Shown here one piece after another: positions 44,248 through 53,851 of a stretch of DNA of 64,000 nucleotides. The stretch is from Fodinibius saliphilus (GTDB lineage Bacteria; Bacteroidota; Rhodothermia; Balneolales; Balneolaceae). Positions within the stretch are counted from its first letter, which is position 1. Each line of letters begins with the position of its first letter. Made by a program: the position numbers and the translations under genes. The notes beneath the pieces were generated by a model. It was not told the DNA's origin. It ran no database searches and worked only from the letters and a program-made list of their open reading frames with translations. The stretch lies in contig NZ_VAWF01000001.1 of assembly GCF_005869845.1 (NCBI RefSeq), positions 1 to 64,000 on the forward strand, in the 5' to 3' direction.

Positions 44248-44546
44248 CTAGTCTTATCTGTACGAACTCTATACTACTTATCGTATACATAATATCCAAA
44301 AATGCCACTAGTTTGGCTTAAAGTTTGTTTTAATTCACATTATGTGTTTTAATTTCTTCATACGAGTACACATAATGTCTATGCATAATATCATATTATG
44401 TGTACAAAAAGAGAGGCACTAACAGTAGGTAAATCTTAAAAAGGAACACTGATACGTTCAGCTAGCCCAGGACTGGCAAAAAGCCACCGCACCATTAACG
44501 AATAACAAATAACCATTCACTAATAACCAATCCATCAGTAACAAAA
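44248..44546. promoter_or_regulatory. Palindrome-rich region at the array entry
   Basis: About 300 bp without a gene. It holds CACATTATGTG (44336-44346, palindrome), an inverted repeat GTACACATAAT (44366-44376) with ATTATGTGTAC (44395-44405), and further ATAATATC copies. It lies where an integron would have attI and the cassette promoter. The part from 44490 is a low-complexity AATAACCAAT stretch that ends before paaY. Confidence 0.4.
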
Positions 44547-45137
44547 TCACTTCCGCTTGCCCCAGGTTTCGTAGTTGACCGACTGGGAGGGACGATCTTC
44601 GGGTTCTTCACGCAGCGGTTCGCACTCGTTAAGGCTGTCGTGGAGTTGTCCGGGCAGCTGTTGGTAGAGCTTGGTGCCTTCGGTCTTCCATTTGATCATC
44701 TCATCGCTGACATCTTTGACGACCTTGGCAGGATTACCGACCAGCAGCTTTCGGTTGGGTACTTCCATCCCCTCTTTCACAAAAGAGAGGGCACCTACAA
44801 TACATTCGTCGCCGAGTTCTACGCGATCCATCACCACCGCATTCATCCCCACCAGGCAGTTGCGGCCGATATGTCCCCCGTGAATTATAGCCCCGTGACC
44901 GATATGCGCCCCCTCTTCGAGCACCACCGTCACGCCCGGGAACATATGGATGGTGCAGTTCTCCTGCACGTTGCAGCCGTCGTTAATCACAATTTTGCCC
45001 CAGTCCCCGCGAATGGCGGCTCCCGGCGCGATATAGACATCTTTGCCAATAACCACGTTGCCTGTTACCGCAGCTTGCGGGTGCACGTAGGCACTTTCAT
45101 CAACCACCGGTTTGTATCCGTCAAATTCGTATATCAC
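44547..45137 (-). CDS. paaY: PaaY thioesterase, left-handed beta-helix
   Basis: A 196-residue hexapeptide-repeat protein of the gamma carbonic anhydrase-like group. PaaY removes CoA from dead-end intermediates such as 2-hydroxycyclohepta-triene-1-formyl-CoA. Its repeats start at VHPQAAVTGNVVIGKDVYIA, with metal-binding histidines in GAHIGHGAIIHGG, and the MNAVVMD segment is typical of PaaY. The GTG start gives MIYEFDGYKPVV, which matches the family start. It is the last gene of the paa operon, 21 bp after the four-helix bundle gene. Confidence 0.9.
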   Translation of the reverse strand: MIYEFDGYKPVVDESAYVHPQAAVTGNVVIGKDVYIAPGAAIRGDWGKIVINDGCNVQENCTIHMFPGVTVVLEEGAHIGHGAIIHGGHIGRNCLVGMNAVVMDRVELGDECIVGALSFVKEGMEVPNRKLLVGNPAKVVKDVSDEMIKWKTEGTKLYQQLPGQLHDSLNECEPLREEPEDRPSQSVNYETWGKRK

Positions 45138-45158
45138 AGTTTGGTATTAGTTTAAGGG

Positions 45159-45599
45159 TTATTGGTTATTAGGCTCCGAACCATATTCAATTGAAGGCTC
45201 CTTGGTAATATGATTTTGCTTGGCTTTCTTTAAGTAAGCAATGTATCCATTTAATAATTTAATACAAGTTGTTATTTGGGTACTGATTTTTGCTGTTTTA
45301 TCAGGAGACAAATATTTTTCGTCAATAATACAACTTATATGATCCAAAAGTTCATATAGTGCCCCCCCCCTGGCTTGGCGACAGAATTGAATATTTTCCT
45401 GGTAATGGAATCTGCCATATCCCTCTACAATATTAGCCGTTACTGATCTTGATGCACGGAGTAGTTGATCTTTAAGTCGGTACTTTTCTTCATCCGGCAA
45501 CTTGTTCGCGAGGATAGAAGTTTCTTTTCTAACCTCATGACAATGTTGCCAAACTTTGAGATCTTTAAATGATTGTATCTCCTTTTGGGATGAACCCAT
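45159..45599 (-). CDS. Four-helix bundle protein (IVP/TIGR02436 type)
   Basis: A 146-residue protein of the four-helix bundle group found as intervening proteins in 23S rRNA genes and elsewhere. SFKDLKVWQHCHEVRKE, then LRRASRS-type sequence (LLRASRSVTANIVEGYGR), FCRQARGGALYELLDH and a C-terminal helix KLLNGYIAYLKKAK. A run of nine C (45362-45370) encodes Arg-Gly-Gly. An excellent GGAGGAAT site precedes the ATG. It sits oddly between paaJ and paaY and is flanked by AATAACCAAT repeats. Confidence 0.85.
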   Translation of the reverse strand: MGSSQKEIQSFKDLKVWQHCHEVRKETSILANKLPDEEKYRLKDQLLRASRSVTANIVEGYGRFHYQENIQFCRQARGGALYELLDHISCIIDEKYLSPDKTAKISTQITTCIKLLNGYIAYLKKAKQNHITKEPSIEYGSEPNNQ

Positions 45600-45651
45600 A
45601 TTCCTCCATTACCTAATAACAACGAACTTTTAACCAATAACCAATAACAAA

Positions 45652-46857
45652 TCACACTTTTTCTAAAATGACGGCCATACCTTGGCCAACGCCCACACAG
45701 AGCGTACAGAGTGCATAGCGCTCATCCTGTTCATGGAGTTCAATAGCTGCTGTTTGCAGCAGTCGGGCACCTGACATGCCTAGGGGATGTCCAAGTGCAA
45801 TAGCGCCGCCATGGGGATTTACACGCGGGTCATCATCAGCAATACCCAGCTCTCTAAGAACGGCAAGACTTTGGGCCGCAAACGCTTCATTCAATTCTAT
45901 GATACCCATATCGTCGAGCGACAGATCTGTGCGGCCGAGCACTTTGCGGGTAGCGTCTACCGGTCCCATCCCCATAATACGAGGCTCCACGCCCACCACG
46001 GCCGAAGCTACAATACGTGCCATCGGCTCAAGGTCAAAATCTTTGATCGCCGAATCGCCGGCTACCAGCATAGCACAGGCCCCGTCGTTAATACCGCTGG
46101 CATTGCCGGGGGTCACCGAGCCGCCATCACGGAACACCGCAGGCAGCTTGCTGAGGATCTCCACCGTAGTATCGGGTCGAATAAACTCATCCTTTTCAAA
46201 AATTTTGGGATCACTTTTTCTTTGGGGGATCTCCACCGGCATAATCTCTTTAGCCAGTCGCCCGCTCTCGGTAGATTGGGCCGCTTTCTGCTGCGACCAT
46301 GCGGCAAACTGGTCCTGGTTTTCACGGCTTACGCCAAACTTTTCTACGATATTTTCAGCCGTTTCACCCATCGCTTCGCTGCCGTACTCTTCATCCATCT
46401 TGGGATTTACAAAGCGCCAGCCAAAGGTAGTATCATGCATTTCATTAGTACCGGAATAGGGGGCCGAACCTTTACCCAGTACCATAGGTCCGCGGGTCAT
46501 ATGTTCCATGCCCCCGGTAATAAAGAGATCCCCTTCGCCCACCTGAATCGACTTGTAAGCCATTACGGCACTGCTCATGCCTGATGCACAGAGGCGATTT
46601 ACGGTTTCTCCCGGAACCGAGGTAGGAAGTCCCGCCAGCAGGGAAGCCATTCGGGCCACATTTCGGTTGTCTTCGCCCGCCTGGTTGGCACAACCCAAAA
46701 TAACATCTTCAATGCGTTCAGGATCGATATCAGCATTACGGTTCATCAGCTCCTTAATTGGCAGGGCGGCCAAATCATCGGCGCGGATGGGAGAGAGCGA
46801 TCCGCGGTATTTGCCGATAGGAGTTCGAATAGCGTCAATAATATAAGCTTCAGACAT
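45652..46857 (-). CDS. paaJ: 3-oxoadipyl-CoA/3-oxo-5,6-dehydrosuberyl-CoA thiolase PaaJ
   Basis: A 401-residue thiolase that performs both cleavages of the phenylacetate route, releasing acetyl-CoA. The nucleophilic Cys is in NRLCASGMSS (about residue 90), the His in NPHGGAIALGHPLGMSGAR and the second Cys in CTLCVGVGQG. Length is as expected. In the middle of the minus-strand paa operon, 44 bp after paaI. Confidence 0.92.
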   Translation of the reverse strand: MSEAYIIDAIRTPIGKYRGSLSPIRADDLAALPIKELMNRNADIDPERIEDVILGCANQAGEDNRNVARMASLLAGLPTSVPGETVNRLCASGMSSAVMAYKSIQVGEGDLFITGGMEHMTRGPMVLGKGSAPYSGTNEMHDTTFGWRFVNPKMDEEYGSEAMGETAENIVEKFGVSRENQDQFAAWSQQKAAQSTESGRLAKEIMPVEIPQRKSDPKIFEKDEFIRPDTTVEILSKLPAVFRDGGSVTPGNASGINDGACAMLVAGDSAIKDFDLEPMARIVASAVVGVEPRIMGMGPVDATRKVLGRTDLSLDDMGIIELNEAFAAQSLAVLRELGIADDDPRVNPHGGAIALGHPLGMSGARLLQTAAIELHEQDERYALCTLCVGVGQGMAVILEKV

Positions 46858-46901
46858 AATATAGAAGAAAGTTTAAAGTCGTAAGTGTTAAGTAATTTCG
46901 T

Positions 46902-47330
46902 TTAGCTATCGTCAAAATGTTGTTCCTTGGTACGAAAGACTGTGCCCCGAAACAGGGCCACTTTTTCATCGTCTTGGTTTCGGACTGTAATATTGTAGAC
47001 CGCGATGCGTCGCCCCAGGCTTAGCTCTTCCGTGATCGCTGTCAATTCATCACCGGCCATTACCTTTTTGGTAAACGAGATATTGTTTTCCAGGGCCAGC
47101 GCCACACGTCCGTAACTGTTGGAAGCAAAGGCCAGGGCGCTGTCGGCCAGGGAAAAAGCGATGCCGCCGTGCGAGACATTGAAGCCGTTAACCATCTCGG
47201 GACGGACCTTCATCTCAAGTTTTGCAAAGCCAGGCTTAATATCGACCACCTCAATGCCCAGCCACTGACTGAAGGCATCATCGGCCATCATTTTTTCAAC
47301 AACCTTGACCGCAAGTGTCTGTTTATTCAT
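46902..47330 (-). CDS. paaI: Hydroxyphenylacetyl-CoA thioesterase PaaI
   Basis: A 142-residue hotdog-fold thioesterase. The motif NVSHGGIAFSLADSALAFA carries the catalytic Asn/His-Gly-Gly region and a downstream acidic residue. PaaI hydrolyses ring-hydroxylated phenylacetyl-CoA to recover CoA. The ATG at 47330 is chosen (MNKQTLAVKVVEKM) over one 3 codons upstream. Part of the paa operon. Confidence 0.9.
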   Translation of the reverse strand: MNKQTLAVKVVEKMMADDAFSQWLGIEVVDIKPGFAKLEMKVRPEMVNGFNVSHGGIAFSLADSALAFASNSYGRVALALENNISFTKKVMAGDELTAITEELSLGRRIAVYNITVRNQDDEKVALFRGTVFRTKEQHFDDS

Positions 47331-47404
47331 GTTTTGCAAGTTATAAGATTCAGGGTGTATGATTCATGATGCTATATAACGCATCACATCTCACGAAATA
47401 CGCA

Positions 47405-48577
47405 TCAATAAAATGTTTCGTTGTTGCGAACTTTGCGTTTTAGCAGAGGATTGGGCCGGTAACGATCTTCGCCGTACTCGTCCTGCAACTTTTCCATGCG
47501 TGTAAGTACGGTGTCCAGTCCCAGTTCATCAGCCCATTTCAGTAATCCTTTGGGATAATTCACCCCTTTGGTCATCGCTAAATCAACATCTTCGACGGTG
47601 GCTACATTCATAAATACCGCATCGGCCGCCTCATTAATCAGCATGGCCACAATACGATCCACAATTCCTTGGGCCAGTGCTTCATCTTTGGTGGGGGCGG
47701 GATTGTCGGCTTCATCCCCATAGTCATAAAAGCCCTTACCCGATTTCTTGCCCAGCCACCCGGCTTCTACCAGTCGCTTCTGGGTAAAGGAGGGCTTGAA
47801 CCGGGGATCGTAGAAAAACTCTTTAAATACCGTTTCTGTTACCTTGTAATTTATGTCATGGCCAATGAAATCCATGAGTTCAAAGGGGCCCATGCGGAAG
47901 TCTCCGATCTCTTTCATCGCCCAGTCAATGGTGGGGACATCGGCTACGCCTTCTTCAAGCTGACGAATGGCCTCGCTATAAAAGGGTCGTGCTACGCGGT
48001 TCACAATAAAGCCGGGCGTATCTTTGGCCAGCACCGTGGTTTTGCCCCATCCGTCGATAAGAGCACGTGCAGCTTCAGTAGTATCTTCTGTTGTGGGGAT
48101 ACCGGGGACAATCTCCACCAGCGGCATAATGGGCGCCGGGTTAAAGAAGTGAATTCCCAGAAATCGCTTGGGCTTTTTTAATGCTGATGAGATAGATGCA
48201 ATAGAGAGGGAAGAGGTGTTCGTGGCCAGAATACAGTCGCGCGGAACAATACCTTCTAGCCGCTGAAAGACATCCTGCTTGATATCCAGGTCTTCAACAA
48301 CCGCTTCGATGACGCAGGAGCATTCTTTGAAATCGGTGAGATCTTCTACAAAGTGGATTCGATCCATGATATCGTTGACCTCCTCCTGGCTCATCCGCTC
48401 TTTCTCGACCTGTCGCTGCAGAATTTTGCGGAGGGCATGCTTGGCGTTACCCAGCTGATCAGGGTAGGCATCATAAAGGTATACCTTGTGTTTATTAGTT
48501 GATGCAATCTGGGCAATGCCTTGTCCCATAGTGCCGGCACCTACCACGCCGATAACGGTATCTTGATCCATGCTCAT
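47405..48577 (-). CDS. paaH: 3-hydroxyadipyl-CoA dehydrogenase PaaH
   Basis: A 390-residue 3-hydroxyacyl-CoA dehydrogenase that oxidises 3-hydroxyadipyl-CoA with NAD. The nucleotide-binding GAGTMGQGIAQ is near residue 14, the catalytic region has IHFFNPAPIMPLVEIV with its His, and NRVARPFYSEA follows. The C-terminal half is the helical dimerisation domain with a second copy near residue 290. Within the paa operon. The first ATG and the third codon ATG are both possible starts. Confidence 0.9.
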   Translation of the reverse strand: MSMDQDTVIGVVGAGTMGQGIAQIASTNKHKVYLYDAYPDQLGNAKHALRKILQRQVEKERMSQEEVNDIMDRIHFVEDLTDFKECSCVIEAVVEDLDIKQDVFQRLEGIVPRDCILATNTSSLSIASISSALKKPKRFLGIHFFNPAPIMPLVEIVPGIPTTEDTTEAARALIDGWGKTTVLAKDTPGFIVNRVARPFYSEAIRQLEEGVADVPTIDWAMKEIGDFRMGPFELMDFIGHDINYKVTETVFKEFFYDPRFKPSFTQKRLVEAGWLGKKSGKGFYDYGDEADNPAPTKDEALAQGIVDRIVAMLINEAADAVFMNVATVEDVDLAMTKGVNYPKGLLKWADELGLDTVLTRMEKLQDEYGEDRYRPNPLLKRKVRNNETFY

Positions 48578-48726
48578 TGATGTAAGATTCTTGGTTTAAA
48601 ATTATGCTTTTTGAAAATAACGATTTAAGAATTAAAACCAACTCTTTAGGTTTCCTTGCCCCGGTTTGCAACTCATCCCGAAAAGTGTTAGCAAAATGAT
48701 AGTCTTGAAATAAAAGGAAAGGTGTT

Positions 48727-48846
48727 ATGTCTAAAGATGGAATTATCAACGAAGAGGTGCTGGAGAAACTGAAGAAAAAGGTCGCAGCCATTAGCTATAA
48801 TGCTATTTTTACACCGCTGATAATTGATTGGTTAACGGTACGGTAG
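48727..48846 (+). CDS. Possible 39-codon small ORF or gene remnant
   Basis: An ATG preceded by AAAGGAAAGG encodes MSKDGIINEEVLEKLKKK and ends after about 39 codons at TAG. Charged helical start followed by an odd hydrophobic end. It lies in the 310-bp gap between paaH and paaG, in the opposite strand. It could be a remnant of a gene whose 3' part was lost, or a chance frame. Confidence 0.3.
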   Translation: MSKDGIINEEVLEKLKKKVAAISYNAIFTPLIIDWLTVR

Positions 48847-48888
48847 GTTCTCCTTTTGAAGAAAATATTGAGCTAGTTATTTACTAAC

Positions 48889-49671
48889 CTATTTCCCTTT
48901 GAAGTCTGGCTTCCGCTTTTCTAAAAATGATTGTACGCCTTCGTGGTAATCGTGAGTGTTGCCGGCTTCGGTCTGCAGGTCGGCCTCCAGCTCCAGGTGC
49001 TCATCCAGGTTGTTGCTGAGCGACTGGTTGATGGCCCGTTTGTAGAGCCCAAATCCCTTGGTAGGCATTTTTGCCAGCTTATCAGTAATGGCATTTGCTT
49101 CTGCCATCAGCATGCCATTTTCCACCGACTTGTATATCAGTCCGATCTCTTCTGCCTTTTGAGCGGAAATCTTTTCATCCAGCAGGTACATGGCGTTGGC
49201 TCGTTGCAGGCCGACCAGGCGGGGTAAGAAAAAAGTGCCCCCGCTGTCGGGAATTAAACCGATTTTACTGAAGGATTGTACAAATACAGCATCTTCATCG
49301 GCCAGTACGATATCACAGGCCAGAGCCAGGTTGGCACCGGCACCTGCCGCTGTTCCGTTAACTACACAAACCACCGGTTTTTCAAGATGACGTATGGCTT
49401 TGATGATGGGATTGTAACTTTTGCGAACGGTCTGACCCAGCTCGTAGTCGTCGCCTTTGTCCACGACTTCGGGTAAATCTTGCCCTGCGCAAAATGCCTT
49501 ACCGTTGGCCGTTAACAGTACACACCTGATGTCGTCATTTTCTTTGGCATCGGTCAGTGCATCTTGTAACTGCTTGGCCATTGGCTCTACAAAACTGTTA
49601 AGTTTATCGGGACGGTCAAGGGTTACCGTTAAAATTCCGTTCTCTAAATCGGTCGTTATATATGTATCCAT
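48889..49671 (-). CDS. paaG: Epoxyphenylacetyl-CoA isomerase PaaG
   Basis: A 260-residue crotonase-fold protein that rearranges ring-1,2-epoxyphenylacetyl-CoA to oxepin-CoA. Markers are AFCAGQDL, GTAAGAGANLALACDIVLA and KIGLIPDSGGTFFLPRLVG; the Asp of IPDSGGT is the PaaG-type catalytic Asp in place of the hydratase Glu. The ATG at 49671 (MDTYITTDL) is chosen over an open extension to 49704. In the paa operon, 68 bp after paaD. Confidence 0.92.
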   Translation of the reverse strand: MDTYITTDLENGILTVTLDRPDKLNSFVEPMAKQLQDALTDAKENDDIRCVLLTANGKAFCAGQDLPEVVDKGDDYELGQTVRKSYNPIIKAIRHLEKPVVCVVNGTAAGAGANLALACDIVLADEDAVFVQSFSKIGLIPDSGGTFFLPRLVGLQRANAMYLLDEKISAQKAEEIGLIYKSVENGMLMAEANAITDKLAKMPTKGFGLYKRAINQSLSNNLDEHLELEADLQTEAGNTHDYHEGVQSFLEKRKPDFKGK

Positions 49672-49739
49672 ATGAATAGCAATGTTATAATTTTGCCTGG
49701 GCAATTATTATCCCGTTATAATCTGTGTAAATCCATGGC

Positions 49740-50252
49740 CTATATGCACTTAAAATGCTCAAAAGGTTCATCGCAATCGTTACAGTAGTATTGTGCTTTA
49801 CAAGCTGTGGAGCCAAACTCGCTTTGAAGCTCAGTGTTACTGGAATCGCAATAGGGGCAGGGAATATGATCTCCCGAGCTATCAAGTGATTTTAGAAAAT
49901 CATCCACCTTTTCGGTTTTGCCCGGTGGAGCAATGCCATACTCTTTGAGGCGCTTCTTGGCATCTTCCGTCATCCAGTCGGTGGTCCAGGTTTCCGAGAA
50001 ATCTGTTTTGATCTCGAAGTTGTCGATGCCGTTGAGCCGAAGCTTCTTCTCAATCTCTTTTTCAATGGCCTGCATGGCGGGACAGCCCGAATAGGTAGGG
50101 GTGATACGAATAACGAAGGTACTATCTTCGTACTTAACATCCCGGGCGATCCCCAAATCTACAATCGTCAATACCGGGATCTCCGGGTCGGTAACCTCGG
50201 ATATCAGCTCCCAGATATCTTCTTTGTTATATGTAGATTTTGTAGCTGTCAT
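49740..50252 (-). CDS. paaD: Phenylacetyl-CoA epoxidase accessory protein PaaD
   Basis: A 170-residue protein with a MIP18/DUF59 domain (DIWELISEVTDPEIPVLTIVDLG, TYSGCPAM) and a C-terminal zinc ribbon (CPYC ... CNDC). PaaD is needed for maturation of the PaaABCE epoxygenase, probably for iron-sulphur cluster or metal loading. It lies 6 bp after paaC. Confidence 0.93.
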   Translation of the reverse strand: MTATKSTYNKEDIWELISEVTDPEIPVLTIVDLGIARDVKYEDSTFVIRITPTYSGCPAMQAIEKEIEKKLRLNGIDNFEIKTDFSETWTTDWMTEDAKKRLKEYGIAPPGKTEKVDDFLKSLDSSGDHIPCPYCDSSNTELQSEFGSTACKAQYYCNDCDEPFEHFKCI

Positions 50253-50258
50253 AATTTT

Positions 50259-51044
50259 TTATTGCCAGTTTCCATCGGGGTATGAGCGGCGCAAATGCTG
50301 CATTTCGGCCAGCAGGTGTCCCAAGTGCTCGGTATGCAGGCCATCACGACTACCTGTTACCATATATTGATCCCAGTCGGGGACCTCAAGAGTTGCTTCT
50401 TTGAGGCTACCCTCAACCAGTTCTTTCCATTCATCCTTGAAGGATGCGGTATCGGGGGCCAGCTTGTGTTCTTGTAAAAATTCATCCACTTCGTCTTGAT
50501 AGAAGAGTTCGCCTACATAAGTCCAAATGTCATCAAAGGAGTTCTGAATACGTTCATGACTCTCCTCGGTACCATCGCCCAGTCGTAATACCCACTCACG
50601 GCTGTGTCGCAGATGGTACTTAACCTCTTTAAGATGTTTCTTTATCATACCGGCAAATTGCTCGTCATCAACTTCAGAAAGCTCTTTATAGAGAAAGTAG
50701 CTAAAAGAAGCGAAAAGGAACTGTCGGGCAATGGTGAATCCAAAATCGCCTTTAGGTAGCTCAGTAAGTTTCAGATTTTTAAACTCTACATCATTACGGA
50801 AGTAGACCAGATCATCGCGATGACGATCTTCGCCTTCTATCTCTACCGCATATTCATAAAGTGATGCCGCATGACCAATATAGTCAAGCGATACATTGGC
50901 CAGCGCAATATCTTCTTCCAGGATAGGCCCGTGTCCACACCACTCCGAAAGGCGGTGCCCCAAAATAAGGCGATCGTCGGCCAGTCGAATCAGGTATTCA
51001 AACAGGGCTTCTTTTTTTGTCAATGTCTTTGTTTGGGTACTCAT
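50259..51044 (-). CDS. paaC: Phenylacetyl-CoA epoxidase structural subunit PaaC
   Basis: A 261-residue ferritin-like helical subunit of the epoxygenase, paired with PaaA. ALFEYLIRLADDRLILGHRLSEWCGHGP at the start and KEVKYHLRHSREWVLRLGDGT (about 133-153) are typical PaaC segments. The start overlaps the end of paaB by 4 bp (ATGA), which indicates translational coupling. Confidence 0.94.
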   Translation of the reverse strand: MSTQTKTLTKKEALFEYLIRLADDRLILGHRLSEWCGHGPILEEDIALANVSLDYIGHAASLYEYAVEIEGEDRHRDDLVYFRNDVEFKNLKLTELPKGDFGFTIARQFLFASFSYFLYKELSEVDDEQFAGMIKKHLKEVKYHLRHSREWVLRLGDGTEESHERIQNSFDDIWTYVGELFYQDEVDEFLQEHKLAPDTASFKDEWKELVEGSLKEATLEVPDWDQYMVTGSRDGLHTEHLGHLLAEMQHLRRSYPDGNWQ

Positions 51045-51355
51045 TTTCGTCTTTTTGTAGCTCGTGGTACACTGTAAAACTGTGGGTGGCGGTAGGGCTT
51101 ATCATCGGCCGGGTCGAAAAATGGTCCGGCGTCTTCCCCTTTGGAAGCCACAATTTGATCGCTGGGCACTACCCATATATTAACGGCTTCTTTACGTCGA
51201 GCGTATACATCCCGTGCATTTTCCAGGGCCATTTCGGCATCAGGGGCATGTACACTTCCTGCATGTTCATGAGGCTTGCCATCCCGTGGCTGGGTAAAGA
51301 CCTCCCAAAGCGGCCATTGTGTATCTTCGTTATTTGTGTTCTTGTCTTCGCTCAT
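51041..51355 (-). CDS. paaB: Phenylacetyl-CoA epoxidase subunit PaaB
   Basis: A 104-residue subunit with the characteristic WPLWEVFTQPRDGKPHEHAGSV opening and NIWVVPSDQI. PaaB bridges the PaaA/PaaC heterodimers. It overlaps paaC by 4 bp and lies 98 bp after paaA. Length fits the family. Confidence 0.94.
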   Translation of the reverse strand: MSEDKNTNNEDTQWPLWEVFTQPRDGKPHEHAGSVHAPDAEMALENARDVYARRKEAVNIWVVPSDQIVASKGEDAGPFFDPADDKPYRHPQFYSVPRATKRRK

Positions 51356-51453
51356 TGATATAAATTTTCAAAAAATATGAGTTCTTGTTAAAAGGATAGT
51401 AGTGGTTACTGGTTAATGGGGTACTTCCATAACAAATAACCATTAACTAAAGA

Positions 51454-52398
51454 CTAAGATGCTTTTTCTTTACTCAATTTCTTTTTGCGTGCATATTCTT
51501 CGGCGGCTTCTCGGACCCACTTCCCGTTTTCGTGGGCTTCTCGACGGGCTTTCATACGTTCCTTATTCATTGGTCCATTGCCTCTAACCACATTCCAGAA
51601 CTCATCCCAGTCAATTTCTCCGAATTCCCAGTGCCCGGTATCTTCATTATATTCCAGCTCAGGGTCGGGGATCTCAAGTCCCACGGTATGGGCTTCCTGG
51701 ACATGTCGATCCACAAAGCTTTGGCGTAGCTCATCGTTAGTTTTCGATTTTACGCCCCATTTAATGAGTTCAGCACTGTTTGGAGAATCCTCGTCATGCG
51801 GTCCAAACATCATCAAAGTAGGCCACCACCATCTGTCAACAGCATCCTGAATCATCTCCTGCTGTTCGGGAGTGCCATCGGCCATCTGGGCCACCATCTC
51901 ATACCCCTGCTTTTTGTGAAAGCTTTCTTCTTTGCAGATCCGAACCATAGCACGAGAGTAAGGGCCATATGAGCTACGGGCTAACATCGTTTGGTTGATG
52001 ATTGCTGCTCCATCAACCAACCATCCTATAACAGCAACATCCGCCCAAGAAAGTGTAGGGTAGTTGAAAATACTGGAATATTTGGCACGTCCGTTTAAAA
52101 GATCGTCAATTACTTCTTGTCGGCTGGCGCCTAGTGTTTCAGTAGCACTATAGAGATAAAGTCCATGTCCGGCTTCATCCTGAACTTTCGATAACAAGAT
52201 CATTTTGCGGCGCAAAGAGGGGGCCCGGGTAATCCAGTTTCCTTCGGGCAGCATGCCCACAACTTCAGAATGCGCGTGTTGCGACATCATTCGAATCAGT
52301 TGCTTTTGGTACCGTTCAGGCATCCAATCTTTGGGTTCAATGGTTTCCCCGTTGTCGATACGCTCCTGGAACTCTTGCGCTTTAGAAACTTTGCTCAT
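51454..52398 (-). CDS. paaA: Phenylacetyl-CoA epoxidase catalytic subunit PaaA
   Basis: A 314-residue ferritin-like catalytic subunit with a carboxylate-bridged di-iron site. [20 protein letters not shown] gives one Glu-x-x-His ligand pair, and [15 protein letters not shown] the second. It adds oxygen to the aromatic ring of phenylacetyl-CoA. First gene of the minus-strand operon and divergent from hppD. The electron donor PaaE is not in the window. Confidence 0.95.
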   Translation of the reverse strand: MSKVSKAQEFQERIDNGETIEPKDWMPERYQKQLIRMMSQHAHSEVVGMLPEGNWITRAPSLRRKMILLSKVQDEAGHGLYLYSATETLGASRQEVIDDLLNGRAKYSSIFNYPTLSWADVAVIGWLVDGAAIINQTMLARSSYGPYSRAMVRICKEESFHKKQGYEMVAQMADGTPEQQEMIQDAVDRWWWPTLMMFGPHDEDSPNSAELIKWGVKSKTNDELRQSFVDRHVQEAHTVGLEIPDPELEYNEDTGHWEFGEIDWDEFWNVVRGNGPMNKERMKARREAHENGKWVREAAEEYARKKKLSKEKAS

Positions 52399-53749
<1,351 letters not shown>

Positions 53750-53851
53750 TAGGAGTAGCAAGCTATATTGGCAGGCCAAGATTCATAGATTGATATAGAC
53801 AGTAACATCGGCCTATCCTGTGGTCATTTTAATTAAAACGAGGAATTAATT

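Noticed and set aside
44640-45155. Long open frame opposite to paaY
   Set aside because: Shadow of the GC-rich paaY coding sequence; paaY has full family motifs, the antisense frame none.
45159-45599. The four-helix bundle gene as a toxin or antitoxin
   Set aside because: The sequence fits the 23S intervening-protein family; no partner gene and no toxin motif.
45787-46584. 265-codon frame opposite to paaJ
   Set aside because: Antisense shadow of a conserved thiolase; composition follows the codon structure of paaJ.
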